A stretch of 64,000 nucleotides of DNA from Siphonodentalium dalli (lineage: Eukaryota > Mollusca > Scaphopoda > Gadilida > Siphonodentaliidae). Every line of letters begins with the position of its first letter. Position 1 is the stretch's first letter. Positions 32,576-41,095 of the stretch are shown piece by piece. The stretch covers positions 15,858,450 through 15,922,449 of the forward strand of contig CP136069.1 of NCBI GenBank assembly GCA_032622095.1, read 5' to 3'. Made by a program: the position numbers and the translations under genes. The notes below the pieces were generated by a model. It worked only from the letters and a program-made list of their open reading frames with translations. It was not told the DNA's origin and did no database searches.

Positions 32576-33052
32576 CTAACGGGCTAAATACTGCAACTGG
32601 GTAACGTCTCGAGGATTCTTCATAAGCACGTTTATATGAGTATTGAGATTGATAGTTCTTCCGTACCGCCCCTTGTTGAATTGGTTTTGATTCAGATATA
32701 TCACCGTCAGATTACGGTGATGCATACCTTTCACAAATAGATTCTCCATTTCGCTCGATGATAACACGGTATCCATCAAGTCATCCAAAACGACCACGTT
32801 ACATTTATTCGAATCTGATATATCTCTCAAATCTTTTTCATCGGGTACACCCTCACGAAACGAAATAAACGAGCGTTCTCTAGCTATTTGATCGTACAAA
32901 GGTTGATATATTCCGTAACAATATAGTACACGATCTGGTGTTTGTGAGAACATTTCATCTTTATATTTCAACAATCGATACAACCAAGTAGTTTTTCCCG
33001 AACATGTAGCTCCGGAAATAGCTATCGACGTGTTGCTCGTAAAAGGATACAT
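32576..33052 (-). pseudogene. ATP: FtsK/HerA-type packaging ATPase (truncated by in-frame stop)
   Basis: Genome-packaging ATPase of Polintons and related viruses. Walker A is ISGATCSGKTTWL (residues 12-24) and Walker B is VVVLDDLMD (about 86-94), followed by an LNQNQF sensor-like segment. An in-frame TAG at 32576-32578 ends it after QYLAR. The same frame then stays open for about 54 more codons to a TAA at 32411-32413, with sequence that reads like protein rather than spacer. The gene therefore probably extended to about 32411 and this copy lacks its C-terminal quarter. It could alternatively be a naturally short form. Confidence 0.8.
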
Positions 33053-33338
33053 AGTTGAATAACCGTTATCGGCGGTATTAGTGCTAATTTATATATATGA
33101 TAAAAGGTAAGAGAGATATATCGATCGAATAGTGGGGGGGGGGTTATAATAAAAGACTAAAACACACAATAATTAAATACGTATATTGTTTAATCCATTA
33201 TAGAATATAGTACTTCCTTTCCACGAGAAAGTTGTTTCCTTGACGACGTCTCTAATATTAGTTCGTGAGTTTTTGTTTTTTTTGTTGTACATATCCGATA
33301 GCCCCTAGTTCAGTGTTCGGGATACGTGTTCATAAACA
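33053..33338. other. Spacer between ATPase and double-PC4 gene
   Basis: The largest non-coding gap inside the minus cluster. It holds atttatatatatgataaaagg just upstream of the ATPase ATG (TATA-like on either strand), a G run at 33135-33142 and AT-rich DNA. It may contain the promoter of a downstream transcription unit. No ORF of note. Confidence 0.45.
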
Positions 33339-34094
33339 TCAGAGTACTTCTTTTCGAATATCATAATCGGTGATAACGATATTTTGAAATTGTTCGTACG
33401 TCACCGTCCTTTCAATGTTTTTGGCTTCGTCTTTAAACACACGAAATAACTTGCTTTCGTCGGTTCTATTGAAAGCGATAGCGAATAACTCCGGCCACAT
33501 TTGGTTCGGCTGTAAACACACGTCGTGATCGTTTTGGCCGGGTCTGTTATTTATACAGCCGTAACAAGCTTTTTCCACTTCAACGCGTAATTGCTTTCGA
33601 ACCAGTTCGGCGTAAATGGTAATTAACATTTCACGTAGATCGTCACAGTGTGTGGCCGGAACGGGTGTTAATAGCTCTTCCTGTTCCTTTATACTTTGAT
33701 CTATATTCTGCATATTCTTCTTCAATTCGTCCAATTCTTTAGTTTTGAGAGTGATTCCGTACGATGACGGGTTGAGGTTTCCGTCGTTTCGATAAAACTT
33801 GCGGATATGTATTAGGGTACATCCCGCGTAAATACAAACGTTGATATATCTGTCCCTTCCTAAATAAATCATAACAGTTTCCGTCCCGTCTATTCCTTGA
33901 ATACGACTGTGAATTTCGTATTCGATAACGGTTAAGTTCGTTTTAAGAATTTCGTATTCTCCGATATGCAGACTGATGCCGGTTTTAGAAGGTTTAAGTG
34001 TTCCATCTTGCGAATAATATTTCCTTAGATGTACATTCACTATACCCTCGTAGGACGACACGTCTGCGTAAATATCTCTACCGAGGTAAAACAT
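33339..34094 (-). CDS. Protein with two PC4-like domains (251 aa)
   Basis: Two tandem copies of a fold resembling transcriptional coactivator PC4/Sub1. Copy 1 (about residues 1-50) reads YLGRDIYADV, VNVHLRKYYSQDGTLKPSKT, GISLHIGEYEIL. Copy 2 (about 76-124) reads YLGRDRYINV, IHIRKFYRNDGNLNPSSYG, ITLKTKELDEL. The family hallmark is I-R-x-Y/F-Y ... G-x-L-x-P-x-x-x-G-I-x-L. PC4 domains dimerise and bind single-stranded DNA, so a tandem protein could act as a one-chain dimer. The C-terminal half is helical with a Cys-containing segment (CYGCINNRPGQND, then HDVC) that I cannot name. A role in replication or late transcription is inference. It is intact. Confidence 0.65.
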   Translation of the reverse strand: MFYLGRDIYADVSSYEGIVNVHLRKYYSQDGTLKPSKTGISLHIGEYEILKTNLTVIEYEIHSRIQGIDGTETVMIYLGRDRYINVCIYAGCTLIHIRKFYRNDGNLNPSSYGITLKTKELDELKKNMQNIDQSIKEQEELLTPVPATHCDDLREMLITIYAELVRKQLRVEVEKACYGCINNRPGQNDHDVCLQPNQMWPELFAIAFNRTDESKLFRVFKDEAKNIERTVTYEQFQNIVITDYDIRKEVL

Positions 34095-34232
34095 TTTTGT
34101 TCCCTGGATAAAATAATAGAATATACTAAACGTTCTTCCTTTATATACCGGTAGCTGAACCGGCTCGAACCGGTTTTTATCCAGAATACCTCCCGCTCAG
34201 CGTTATAGCGGGTGTGTTATATATAGAACTTC

Positions 34233-34493
34233 CTAATTAGGTTGTACGTCGACGGTGCGTTGTATAGACGGGGCTGGTAGCATATAACCCAGGCATCCGC
34301 TTACTAAACTCGTCCAGAACGCCGTCTGATTTGTTCCTGCACTTAGATTTACCAAGCTTACGACAATCACTATCATAATAACGGTTACCTGGCAGAAATA
34401 TACAATTTGCGCTCGAGAAATTTCTCTACCCATCCAATCCCATTTAGTCGACCTGTTGGACGTCGCTCTCTCTATGGTGTCAACGTCATCCAT
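34233..34493 (-). CDS. Small two-helix membrane protein (86 aa)
   Basis: A polar N terminus is followed by a strong transmembrane segment (VYFCQVTVIMIVIVVSLVNL, about residues 31-50) and a second weaker hydrophobic segment (FWTSLVSGCLGYMLPAP). The W-T-S-L ... C-L-G-Y-x-L-P ending looks like a motif shared by small proteins of Polinton-like elements, but I cannot attach a function. It could be a virion or host-membrane protein. It lies between the dNK and PC4 genes. Confidence 0.6.
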   Translation of the reverse strand: MDDVDTIERATSNRSTKWDWMGREISRAQIVYFCQVTVIMIVIVVSLVNLSAGTNQTAFWTSLVSGCLGYMLPAPSIQRTVDVQPN

Positions 34494-34552
34494 AGCACGA
34501 AGTGATTAGGGAACTGACGGGTGTACTGCCCTCGCATTTTTTTTATAAGTAT

Positions 34553-35215
34553 TTATTTTTGCGAGGTTTCGGAATACCCGCATAAAATTCTGTCTATATT
34601 ACGTCGGATAATATTTTTCATCTCTGCCGCATTTACGTTACCATCGAGTATGATAACGGGAGCCGGTACTAAAAACTTTGTCTGTTTTATAAGCCATTCC
34701 TCGTGCAATTGGTGAAGCGATTGAATATATTCCAAATTTATCGTCTCTTCCTCCTTTCTGGCTCGTGTTTTAATCCTGTCAGCGACAACTTGCGGTTTTG
34801 TTCGTAAATATATAATAAGGTCGGCTTTTATATACGAGTTTTCCAAAAGGGACACGAACCATTCCGTCAAAATATTATATTCTATTTCGGTCAGGTTGCC
34901 GTTTCGAAACATATTTTCTGTAAATATATAATGTCCGCTGTATAGTGACCTTTCCATAATTTTTATCGGCTCGGTAGTTTCTTGTTTGTGGCGTTCGGTA
35001 GATGTCAATTGAACGTAGGATTGAAACGTCATTGCCCACCTTTTTGCGTTCGTATACATTAATTCCAAAGCGTTGACGCCTCCTATATTCCTCCATCGTT
35101 CAACCGGTTCCGCGTTTATACTCACTCGCGGATCCTCTTGAAAATAACTAAGGAAAGTGGTTTTTCCCGCCCCTATATTACCTTCTACGCACACTGTGTA
35201 TTTGCTTCCTTCCAT
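34553..35215 (-). CDS. dNK: Deoxynucleoside kinase (220 aa)
   Basis: Resembles animal deoxynucleoside kinase / thymidine kinase 2 / deoxycytidine kinase enzymes, which phosphorylate deoxynucleosides with ATP. Motifs: P-loop EGNIGAGKTTFLSYF (residues 11-25), EPVERWRNI (36-44, substrate side), FQSYVQLT (64-71), ERSLYSGHYIF (88-98, the catalytic E-R-S region), and a lid with arginines (R147-E157), followed by LHQLHEEWL. Length is near the family norm without a mitochondrial targeting sequence. It is embedded in the Polinton minus cluster with no intron visible and is intact. It would raise dNTP supply for replication, like viral kinases. Acquisition from a host or virus is inferred. Confidence 0.88.
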   Translation of the reverse strand: MEGSKYTVCVEGNIGAGKTTFLSYFQEDPRVSINAEPVERWRNIGGVNALELMYTNAKRWAMTFQSYVQLTSTERHKQETTEPIKIMERSLYSGHYIFTENMFRNGNLTEIEYNILTEWFVSLLENSYIKADLIIYLRTKPQVVADRIKTRARKEEETINLEYIQSLHQLHEEWLIKQTKFLVPAPVIILDGNVNAAEMKNIIRRNIDRILCGYSETSQK

Positions 35216-35233
35216 TTTGTTTCCCTCCTAGAA

Positions 35234-35638
35234 TCATATAAAAATTTCGGTAAAAGGTAATTTTGTATCTATATCCGGTATAACGTCCCAGTATAGATCT
35301 GGTTGGTCCTCCGGTGATAATATATTATCCATTATAGGTTCTTTTTCCGGATATATGTCTGTTCTGGGTTGAATGATTTGTTTGCGCCTCCTTGATACTT
35401 TTGATAGTACGCTATATTGCTGGGTTGATACCGCGGTTTTTCTTTTTTGATGCAGAATAGCCGGTCGATATAGAGTGTTGGCCTTGGCTTTCTTGGTATT
35501 ATTCTTTATTCTTTGATCTATTATATGTGCTCGTAATATAACCGCGTTATATTTTCCTTTTATAGTACCAATATATAGCATAGGGATCTTTTTATCAGCG
35601 ATATCGGTTAATAATTCGGTTACTGGAACGGCTTTCAT
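35234..35638 (-). CDS. Unknown first gene of the Polinton minus cluster (134 aa)
   Basis: It begins MKAVPVTELLTDI, has a beta-like segment (IPMLYIGTIKGKYNAVILRA), a long basic middle (RKTAVSTQQY, VSRRRKQIIQ), and an acidic C terminus (SPEDQPDLYWDVIPDI). It starts 18 bp upstream of the dNK gene in transcription order. No family is recognised. Gene-like spacing and lack of stops favour a real gene; codon support is untested. Confidence 0.5.
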   Translation of the reverse strand: MKAVPVTELLTDIADKKIPMLYIGTIKGKYNAVILRAHIIDQRIKNNTKKAKANTLYRPAILHQKRKTAVSTQQYSVLSKVSRRRKQIIQPRTDIYPEKEPIMDNILSPEDQPDLYWDVIPDIDTKLPFTEIFI

Positions 35639-35816
35639 TTATCTTCTATATAATATCTTCCCCTTTGTGATGATAGCCGCTATGATAATACGTTGTTAGC
35701 TGTACTACTTTTGATGCTGGGGGGGATTTATATAAGACGTGTTACTGTAGTGTGTGACCTTGTTGCGGCGTGCTTATCTCATTAACCGAGTTGTTGTAAC
35801 TGAAGTGCTGTTTGTC
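35639..35816 (-). promoter_or_regulatory. Upstream region of the Polinton minus cluster
   Basis: Short region between the right inverted repeat and the first minus gene. TATA-like words on the minus strand occur at about 35643-35652 (complement of ctatataata) and near 35728-35737 (complement of tttatataag). It is a plausible promoter for the cluster; this is inferred from position. Confidence 0.4.
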
Positions 35817-36199
35817 GATCACGCGTTATTCTCGTGATAACCTTGACCGAGTTGTTGCGGAAATTGTTGTTTGCCTATAACCTAGACGCATACGCCCCCC
35901 GATCACGCGCTAATGTCGTGATAACCTTCGCCGATTTGTTACGGAATATGTCGTTTACCCGTGACCTAGATATATACACCCGTGATCACGCGCTATTCTC
36001 GTGATAACCTTCGTTCACTTGTTGCGGAAATATTTTGTTCGTCCTTGACCTAGACGTACCCGCCACGCGTTATTATGGCGATAACCTTCACCGATATATA
36101 CACCCACGCGGCGTGACCTATAAACCCCGGTTAGCTCAGGATCAGGAGTGGAGCAAAGTCAAGTCAAACCGTCTACTAGAATACTCTTACTATACTACT
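35817..36199 (-). repeat. Polinton right terminal inverted repeat
   Basis: Complement of the left repeat, ending actcttactatactact at the element tip. The tip has one extra five-base reiteration compared with the left end. A few substitutions separate the two repeats. Confidence 0.92.
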
Positions 36200-36205
36200 C
36201 GCGTC
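36200..36205. repeat. Polinton target-site duplication, right copy
   Basis: CGCGTC follows the right tip directly and equals 20225-20230. Confidence 0.92.
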
Positions 36206-36466
36206 CTTTGGCGTATTGTGTATGAACTCCATCATTAACATGATATAAAACTTAATGTCTTTGTCGATGCTGCTATCAGTTTGCATACTCGTAGTGAAAC
36301 AATTGAATTCGTTTGTAAAAGTCTTTGGTGCCTGACTTTGAGCGTAAGTGTGGTCAGGTGATTTTGATTCCATACTTGAGATATCATGATTCGTCGGCAC
36401 TATCGTAATGGTACACATGGAGTCCATATTGAGGATGGCATCTGTTTCCGTTAGAATATTATCCAT
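36200..36466 (-). pseudogene. LINE ORF1, N-terminal part (split by Polinton)
   Basis: Starts MDNILTETDAILN on the minus strand and reads through MEFIHNTPKDA up to the duplication at 36200-36205. Beyond that the Polinton repeat adds a few codons and a stop. Its frame matches that of the 18527-20230 piece. The whole ORF1 would be about 650 codons. Confidence 0.75.
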
Positions 36467-36949
36467 GGCTGATAGTTAGATGTGTTAATTGGTCGATCTA
36501 GGAGTCACGTTGACGTCATTTGAGTGGCGATTGATCAATTAACCACTGGATACAGTTTATATTGATTGTTTATCACACCTATCTGGCCAGAGGTGTTGGG
36601 TATGCCATTGTCCAATTTCGGCGAAACAATGACAGACAATCAATATGAACAGGTGGATAAATATGGCGACATTACACAGGGTAGAGGAAGGTCCCAATGG
36701 CTGTGGGAGAAAAGTTCAACAGTTCAAAAAACATTATACTCAAGTTCAATTCACAATGTAGAATTTCGAAATAGATCCATGTCCGTAGTAGAAATATTCA
36801 TCCAACTTTAGAACCTTATCGCGATCTTTTTCCTGGTATTCATAGCGATAACCGAAGAGCGAGATGAGGTACGTTCATTCACTAAGTCAGCTCAATTTAC
36901 CAGATGCATCGTTAAAGATGTACTACCTGACTTGACTCCTCTATAGTTT
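36467..36949. other. LINE 5' region and flanking DNA
   Basis: The ORF1 ATG at 36466 needs a 5' UTR here. The boundary is not certain; tgttgggtat at about 36594 resembles the tgttgggata that flanks the LINE 3' end at 9850 and may be a remnant of its target duplication. An 81-codon plus-strand ORF at 36566-36811 has no recognisable features. Confidence 0.35.
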
Positions 36950-38150
36950 TCGTTTTCGATGCTGAAAGCTAATGATCACATTTTAGTGAGATATTTACGA
37001 CGCCAGATATCTACATTTGTCACTCTTCGATGCTGAACATGATGAGAAATGTCCGTCATATGTTTAGAGCGTGTATGCCCCCCGTTACCAAATATCTGCA
37101 CACATATTAAACGGGGATGGCTCACATGAACCTCCAAATTATGTATCGACGAGTAATAGACAGAGAACCCAGAGAGTTTCAATTGCACTATCGCATACGA
37201 AATGCTTGATGCCTTCGATGTGGTATCACGTTTGGACCATCGCAGAACCCCATTCCTTAATTGTAACAATCCTGGCGTTTAGTGGCCGCTTATATTCCTG
37301 GCAAGATGACGTCTGTCATGGCGGCCATTTTGTTTGAAATGCACCATACTATAGTATATAGTACATAATGTTTCATATAGGCGGTCATGTTTTCCACACG
37401 ATTCGCCAGAGTTATACACCACCTTTAGATTTGAGCCAAAACTCCCAGACTAAGAGAACATATTGACTTCGGATGTCGCCCGAAAAATGCATGGATATAT
37501 ATATTTGTCTCCATAATGAACGGCTTGATCGAGGTTGGGCGAAAAACAGAAACACTGCCTCTGATGACAAAGTTTAATGCGTAGCAAGTAAGATGAAGTG
37601 GCTTCATTATATATGGGCAGGATAACCTCCTTAATATATGGAGGTAACTGTACTGACAATATATACCCACCGTCGTATCGTATCGTTTCGCCATATTAGG
37701 TCTCAATACAAACCCGATTCGGATACGACTAAACTGATATCCGAAACGACAGCATGCATGTTCGTGTGATCAGTGCCTTATATATAGGTCATCTTTCATT
37801 CGCCTATTCGATTGAGCAAATTTGACTGCTGAGATGGATGTTCAATTAATTTAATTAATCCACCCATAATATATGTGTGTGCATGATGGTATTCATATTC
37901 AGATGAGATAAGTAGTCCAACTCATTAGTCTCAAATACACACGAAAACACGCGAAAACTCACCAGTACTCTATAAGTACAATGGATATTTACTGCACAGA
38001 ATATCTGGTGACATATATCTGGATCGATAGTGGTCCCACCATATTGAGAATGACACGTGCTTTTAAATATCTGTTCAATCCTATGCTTCTTTGACAAATT
38101 CAATTATATACCGACACATTGTCGGCAGTGTGGAAAGCCGGTAATTATAT
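36950..38150 (+). repeat. Diverged third copy of the 4.2-9.2 kb duplication
   Basis: It carries in order the ggcggccattttg segment (37320), cacacgattcgccaga (37396), tacaccacctttaga (37415), agagaacatattgacttcgg (37455), ggcaggataacctccttaat (37617), and cccgattcggatacgac (37712). All are paralogous to 7490-8060, same strand, with many small changes and deletions. No gene is supported. Confidence 0.75.
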
Positions 38151-38699
38151 TAGGTGATACCAGGTACACGGGGTGTAGTTTGCAATCCTAAAATTATATT
38201 TCTTCATGGGTCAAATTTGATAAATCATTTTGGTGTAGATCATATCACAAAGCTCTATATACTATGGTTACGCCCATAAATTCCCATAATATTTCACCAG
38301 TTCAAAGCCTGGGAAGTTTTTGATTTTCTGCATGACGAGAAATTTATAATATTTATAATACATGCGTTGCTTATGTAATATATTTCTTTATTAAAACCTG
38401 ACCCTCTGGTTGCCCACTTCCAACAGTTCAGATGTCGCTTCTGGTGTGTACTCATAAGCAAATTGCCTTTACTTGACTGACCTCTTGGTGCAGGATTGAC
38501 TAGACTATAGAGCCTTTATTCAGCGCCAGAGGCTGCCACCCCTTTGCCCACATATTTATCACTTGAACATTTTAATTACAAAAAACCATTTAGTTAAATT
38601 TAAAACAAACAAAAACTTATTTAAATTTGTTTCTTCTTAGATTCAACTCCTTACTCAATTTAACAACACTATAGTTTCTTCTGCTTTTTTTTTTAATTA

Positions 38700-38900
38700 A
38701 ATTTTACTTATTTTTAAATAATTTTTTTGAAAACCTGATGTTATTATACCATCCGCCTGGTTACCCCGAGTCACCACACCTAATTTGATTGAAATCGGTC
38801 CAGGGTCTGTGAGAAACGTTGCGTACAGACAGACGGACCGACATATAGATAGACAGATCCTATACTCTTTTATATAAACATATATACATGCAAATACACA
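38700..38900. repeat. Retroelement 3'-tail-like fragment with CAGA/GACA words
   Basis: Contains ttgattgaaatcggtccagg followed by acagacagacggaccgacat, similar in style to the repeat tail at 770-830. It is likely a short remnant of an interspersed element. DNA from 38150 to 38700 has no recognisable feature. Confidence 0.45.
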
Positions 38901-39364
38901 CACTTTTGTGTTTTCAGGTAAAGCATCTTGCAGAAAATCTATCACAAAGTGACGAACAGCACGTGGAACTCGAGTTGAGAGACATGCCATTTGCCAGATT
39001 GATTTAAACCAAGAATAATATTGGATTAGTGGTCCACGAGCGATACTTGTTTCTCATTGAAATAAATACCATGAGCGTGCACGCATTCGCGATAATTAAT
39101 GACTTGTCAATAAGAGTAATATCGGCATGCCTTTTGGTCCGATTGGTAAGAGGGTAGTTTGATTGCTCATATCACCGAATAGAGTTGTCAATTAGTTGGC
39201 AAATGAACGATAAAAACGTCCCCTTAGACCCTGTTTGGCTTGACCACCAATGTAGGTTTAAACCAGGTTTAAAGTCGGAGGTTTAAACCGGAGATGACCA
39301 CATGAGCAGTCTTCCACCAAGAACCAAATCACTTTTAATTTTAGCGCAGATATATACGAGTGAG

Positions 39365-39525
39365 ATTAATATTATCCATCATGGCCTGGGGTGTGGGATG
39401 GAAAAAATCTCACCCGAGGGGCCAGATATTGCCGAGTGTCCGGACCAAATATCTGGCCCGAGGGTGAAATTTGTCCATGCCCATATCCCAGGTCATGATG
39501 GGTAATATTTCTCCCAACACAAGAG
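39365..39525. repeat. Foldback MITE-like palindrome
   Basis: Imperfect inverted repeat with arms of about 65 bp: attatccatcatggcctggg ... ccagatattg on the left, caaatatctggcc ... cccaggtcatgatgggtaat on the right. No coding capacity. Confidence 0.7.
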
Positions 39526-40555
39526 CCTCATTCCGATTTTTGTTTCATACCAATCTTTAAATTGGCACATTCCAGTAGCTTCTTAACGGTACATCTGGCG
39601 AGAAATCTGATACGATATTCGTGATTATCTGGGGTTATACTGTACAAACAAAGCACGTTACCCGTACGGCAGAATTAATACGTTAGAGTGAAATCGACAG
39701 GGGACTGTGAAAGCGACATGAATACGTCAAAGCGTTGTACCTTCACAGATTTCAAGAAACGCGCGTATTCATATTGGTATGAAGTATATACTAGACCAAT
39801 CGCGTTTGTCACGTGAAATGTCAATATCGGTACCATTAGAAAAGGAAACATGTTTATATATGACCCATCTCTGTTAGTTAGACGTGTTCGACGATTTATT
39901 GCAACGATGACAACTGTTACTGTTCGAGCGTGGAACTATTTCGTTCGTTGAATTTGTGAAGAGTCTATTGTTTACGTGTTACGAAATGTACAAGCAATGT
40001 CATGTCAGTTTCGCGTTGGGTTACACTGGTGTAAATGTTTTCTATAGACCTCATTGCTAACGTTTAGCGTATACTGTTGGCAATGTAACTTTGGAGTAAA
40101 AAATTGTCTTTAAATTTACATTTGGGGAAACTTTTTACGCAAATAAATCATGATCGTCTAGCAGTGAATTCGCCTTTAAATCTTGTGTTTTCGTAATTAG
40201 TGTCAGATCCGCATAAAACAGGATTATTTGCTTCTAAAATAGGGAAGTGATGATTTTTTATGCAAAAAGCACACACGGCTATTGACCAATCAGGGCCCAG
40301 TGTCTATTTTATTATCTCCTATAAATTCCTCCCACATCCGCTACATGTCACTCCGAACCATAGCCCGCTTTTTCGTGGAATAATAGTAACTCCCTAAATT
40401 TCTTCAGAATTACCCATCAATGGAAAAAATGTGTTCAAAAACAATATCGCTTATGTGGTTCTTTATTTATCACACACAATTTAACCCCACCCCCGTTAAC
40501 ACATTATTCAAATTTTAGATCGCTGTGTGTCTGTGGACGTTTTATAAATAGATAA
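39526..40555. other. Intergenic DNA without recognised features
   Basis: AT-rich sequence with no supported ORF, repeat array or RNA gene that I can see. Confidence 0.4.
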
Positions 40556-40559
40556 TCGG

Positions 40560-41095
40560 ATTTTCCGGTTTCCCTATTTGCGGAGTCTATTTGTGGAGAT
40601 CGCTATTTGCGGAGTCTATTTGCGGAGATCCCTGATTTCGCGGAGTTCCCCTAAAATTGTCGAAATATGTTGATTTTAATGAGGGAACGGGTGCGTATAT
40701 GTCAATTCATACGTATTTTAAACAGATAAAGACACGATCATCATAATAGTGGTTTGTTCTATCAATCATATCCTCATTATCATCATCATAATACGGAACA
40801 GGTCTTGCGACTTTTCGTCCCAATAATATTATTTGCAATGCTTGTTTACAAATATATGTATCGACATTCGATATTTACTTGCTTATATACTTTAGTAAAA
40901 ATGGAAATAGTATTCAACCAACTGATAGCCTGAAAATAATTTATAACCCATTATGACAATTCACAGTAGGTCCCTATTTGCGGAGGTCTATTCGCGGAGT
41001 TCCCCTAAAATGGTCCAAATATGTTTATTTTAATGAGGGAACGGGTGCGTATATGTCAATTCATACGTATTTTAAACATATAACGACACGATTTA
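40560..41095. repeat. Direct repeat pair with tttgcggag words
   Basis: A segment containing several ctatttgcggagtc units and then cccctaaaattgtcgaaata, gagggaacgggtgcgtatat and gtcaattcatacgtatttta (40565-40740) is repeated at about 40972-41095 with a few changes. The spacer has a catcatcataa-type stretch. Confidence 0.7.

Larger units (their letters stand above)
20231..36199. mobile_element. Maverick/Polinton element (adintovirus-like), 15,969 bp
   Basis: Defined by terminal inverted repeats of about 380 bp (20231-20608 and 35817-36199) that are near-identical, and by the exact 6-bp duplication GACGCG. It holds the diagnostic gene set: family B DNA polymerase, integrase, packaging ATPase, adenain-like protease, double-jelly-roll capsid and single-jelly-roll penton-like protein. 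The polymerase is on plus; all other genes are on minus, converging near 27.9 kb. Extra cargo is a deoxynucleoside kinase, a double-PC4 protein and several unknown small proteins. The close match between the repeats points to recent insertion. At least two coding breaks (TGA in the polymerase, TAG in the ATPase) make autonomous activity of this copy unlikely. Confidence 0.95.
9857..36590 (-). mobile_element. Non-LTR retrotransposon (LINE), minus strand, split by two insertions
   Basis: On the minus strand the order is 5' region, ORF1 (36466 to 18527, split by the Polinton), ORF2 (18502 to 10749, split by the 4.2 kb element), then a 3' UTR rich in GT/GA microsatellite. It ends in ggaggaaataaagaaa followed by a TA run at about 9858-9880. 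The second copy at 56-58.5 kb ends the same way (ggaggcaataaaagga plus a TA run), which fixes this as the element 3' end. Without the two inserts the element is about 6.5 kb. ORF2 carries an APE-type endonuclease and a reverse transcriptase, as in the Jockey/CR1/I group; the clade is not resolved. The 5' boundary is approximate. Confidence 0.8.

Noticed and set aside
36200-36205. An inner Polinton boundary at agtattctag with cttact/agtaag flanks
   Set aside because: Those flanks are inverted, not direct; the boundary at AGTAGTA gives an exact 6-bp direct duplication and keeps the LINE frame.
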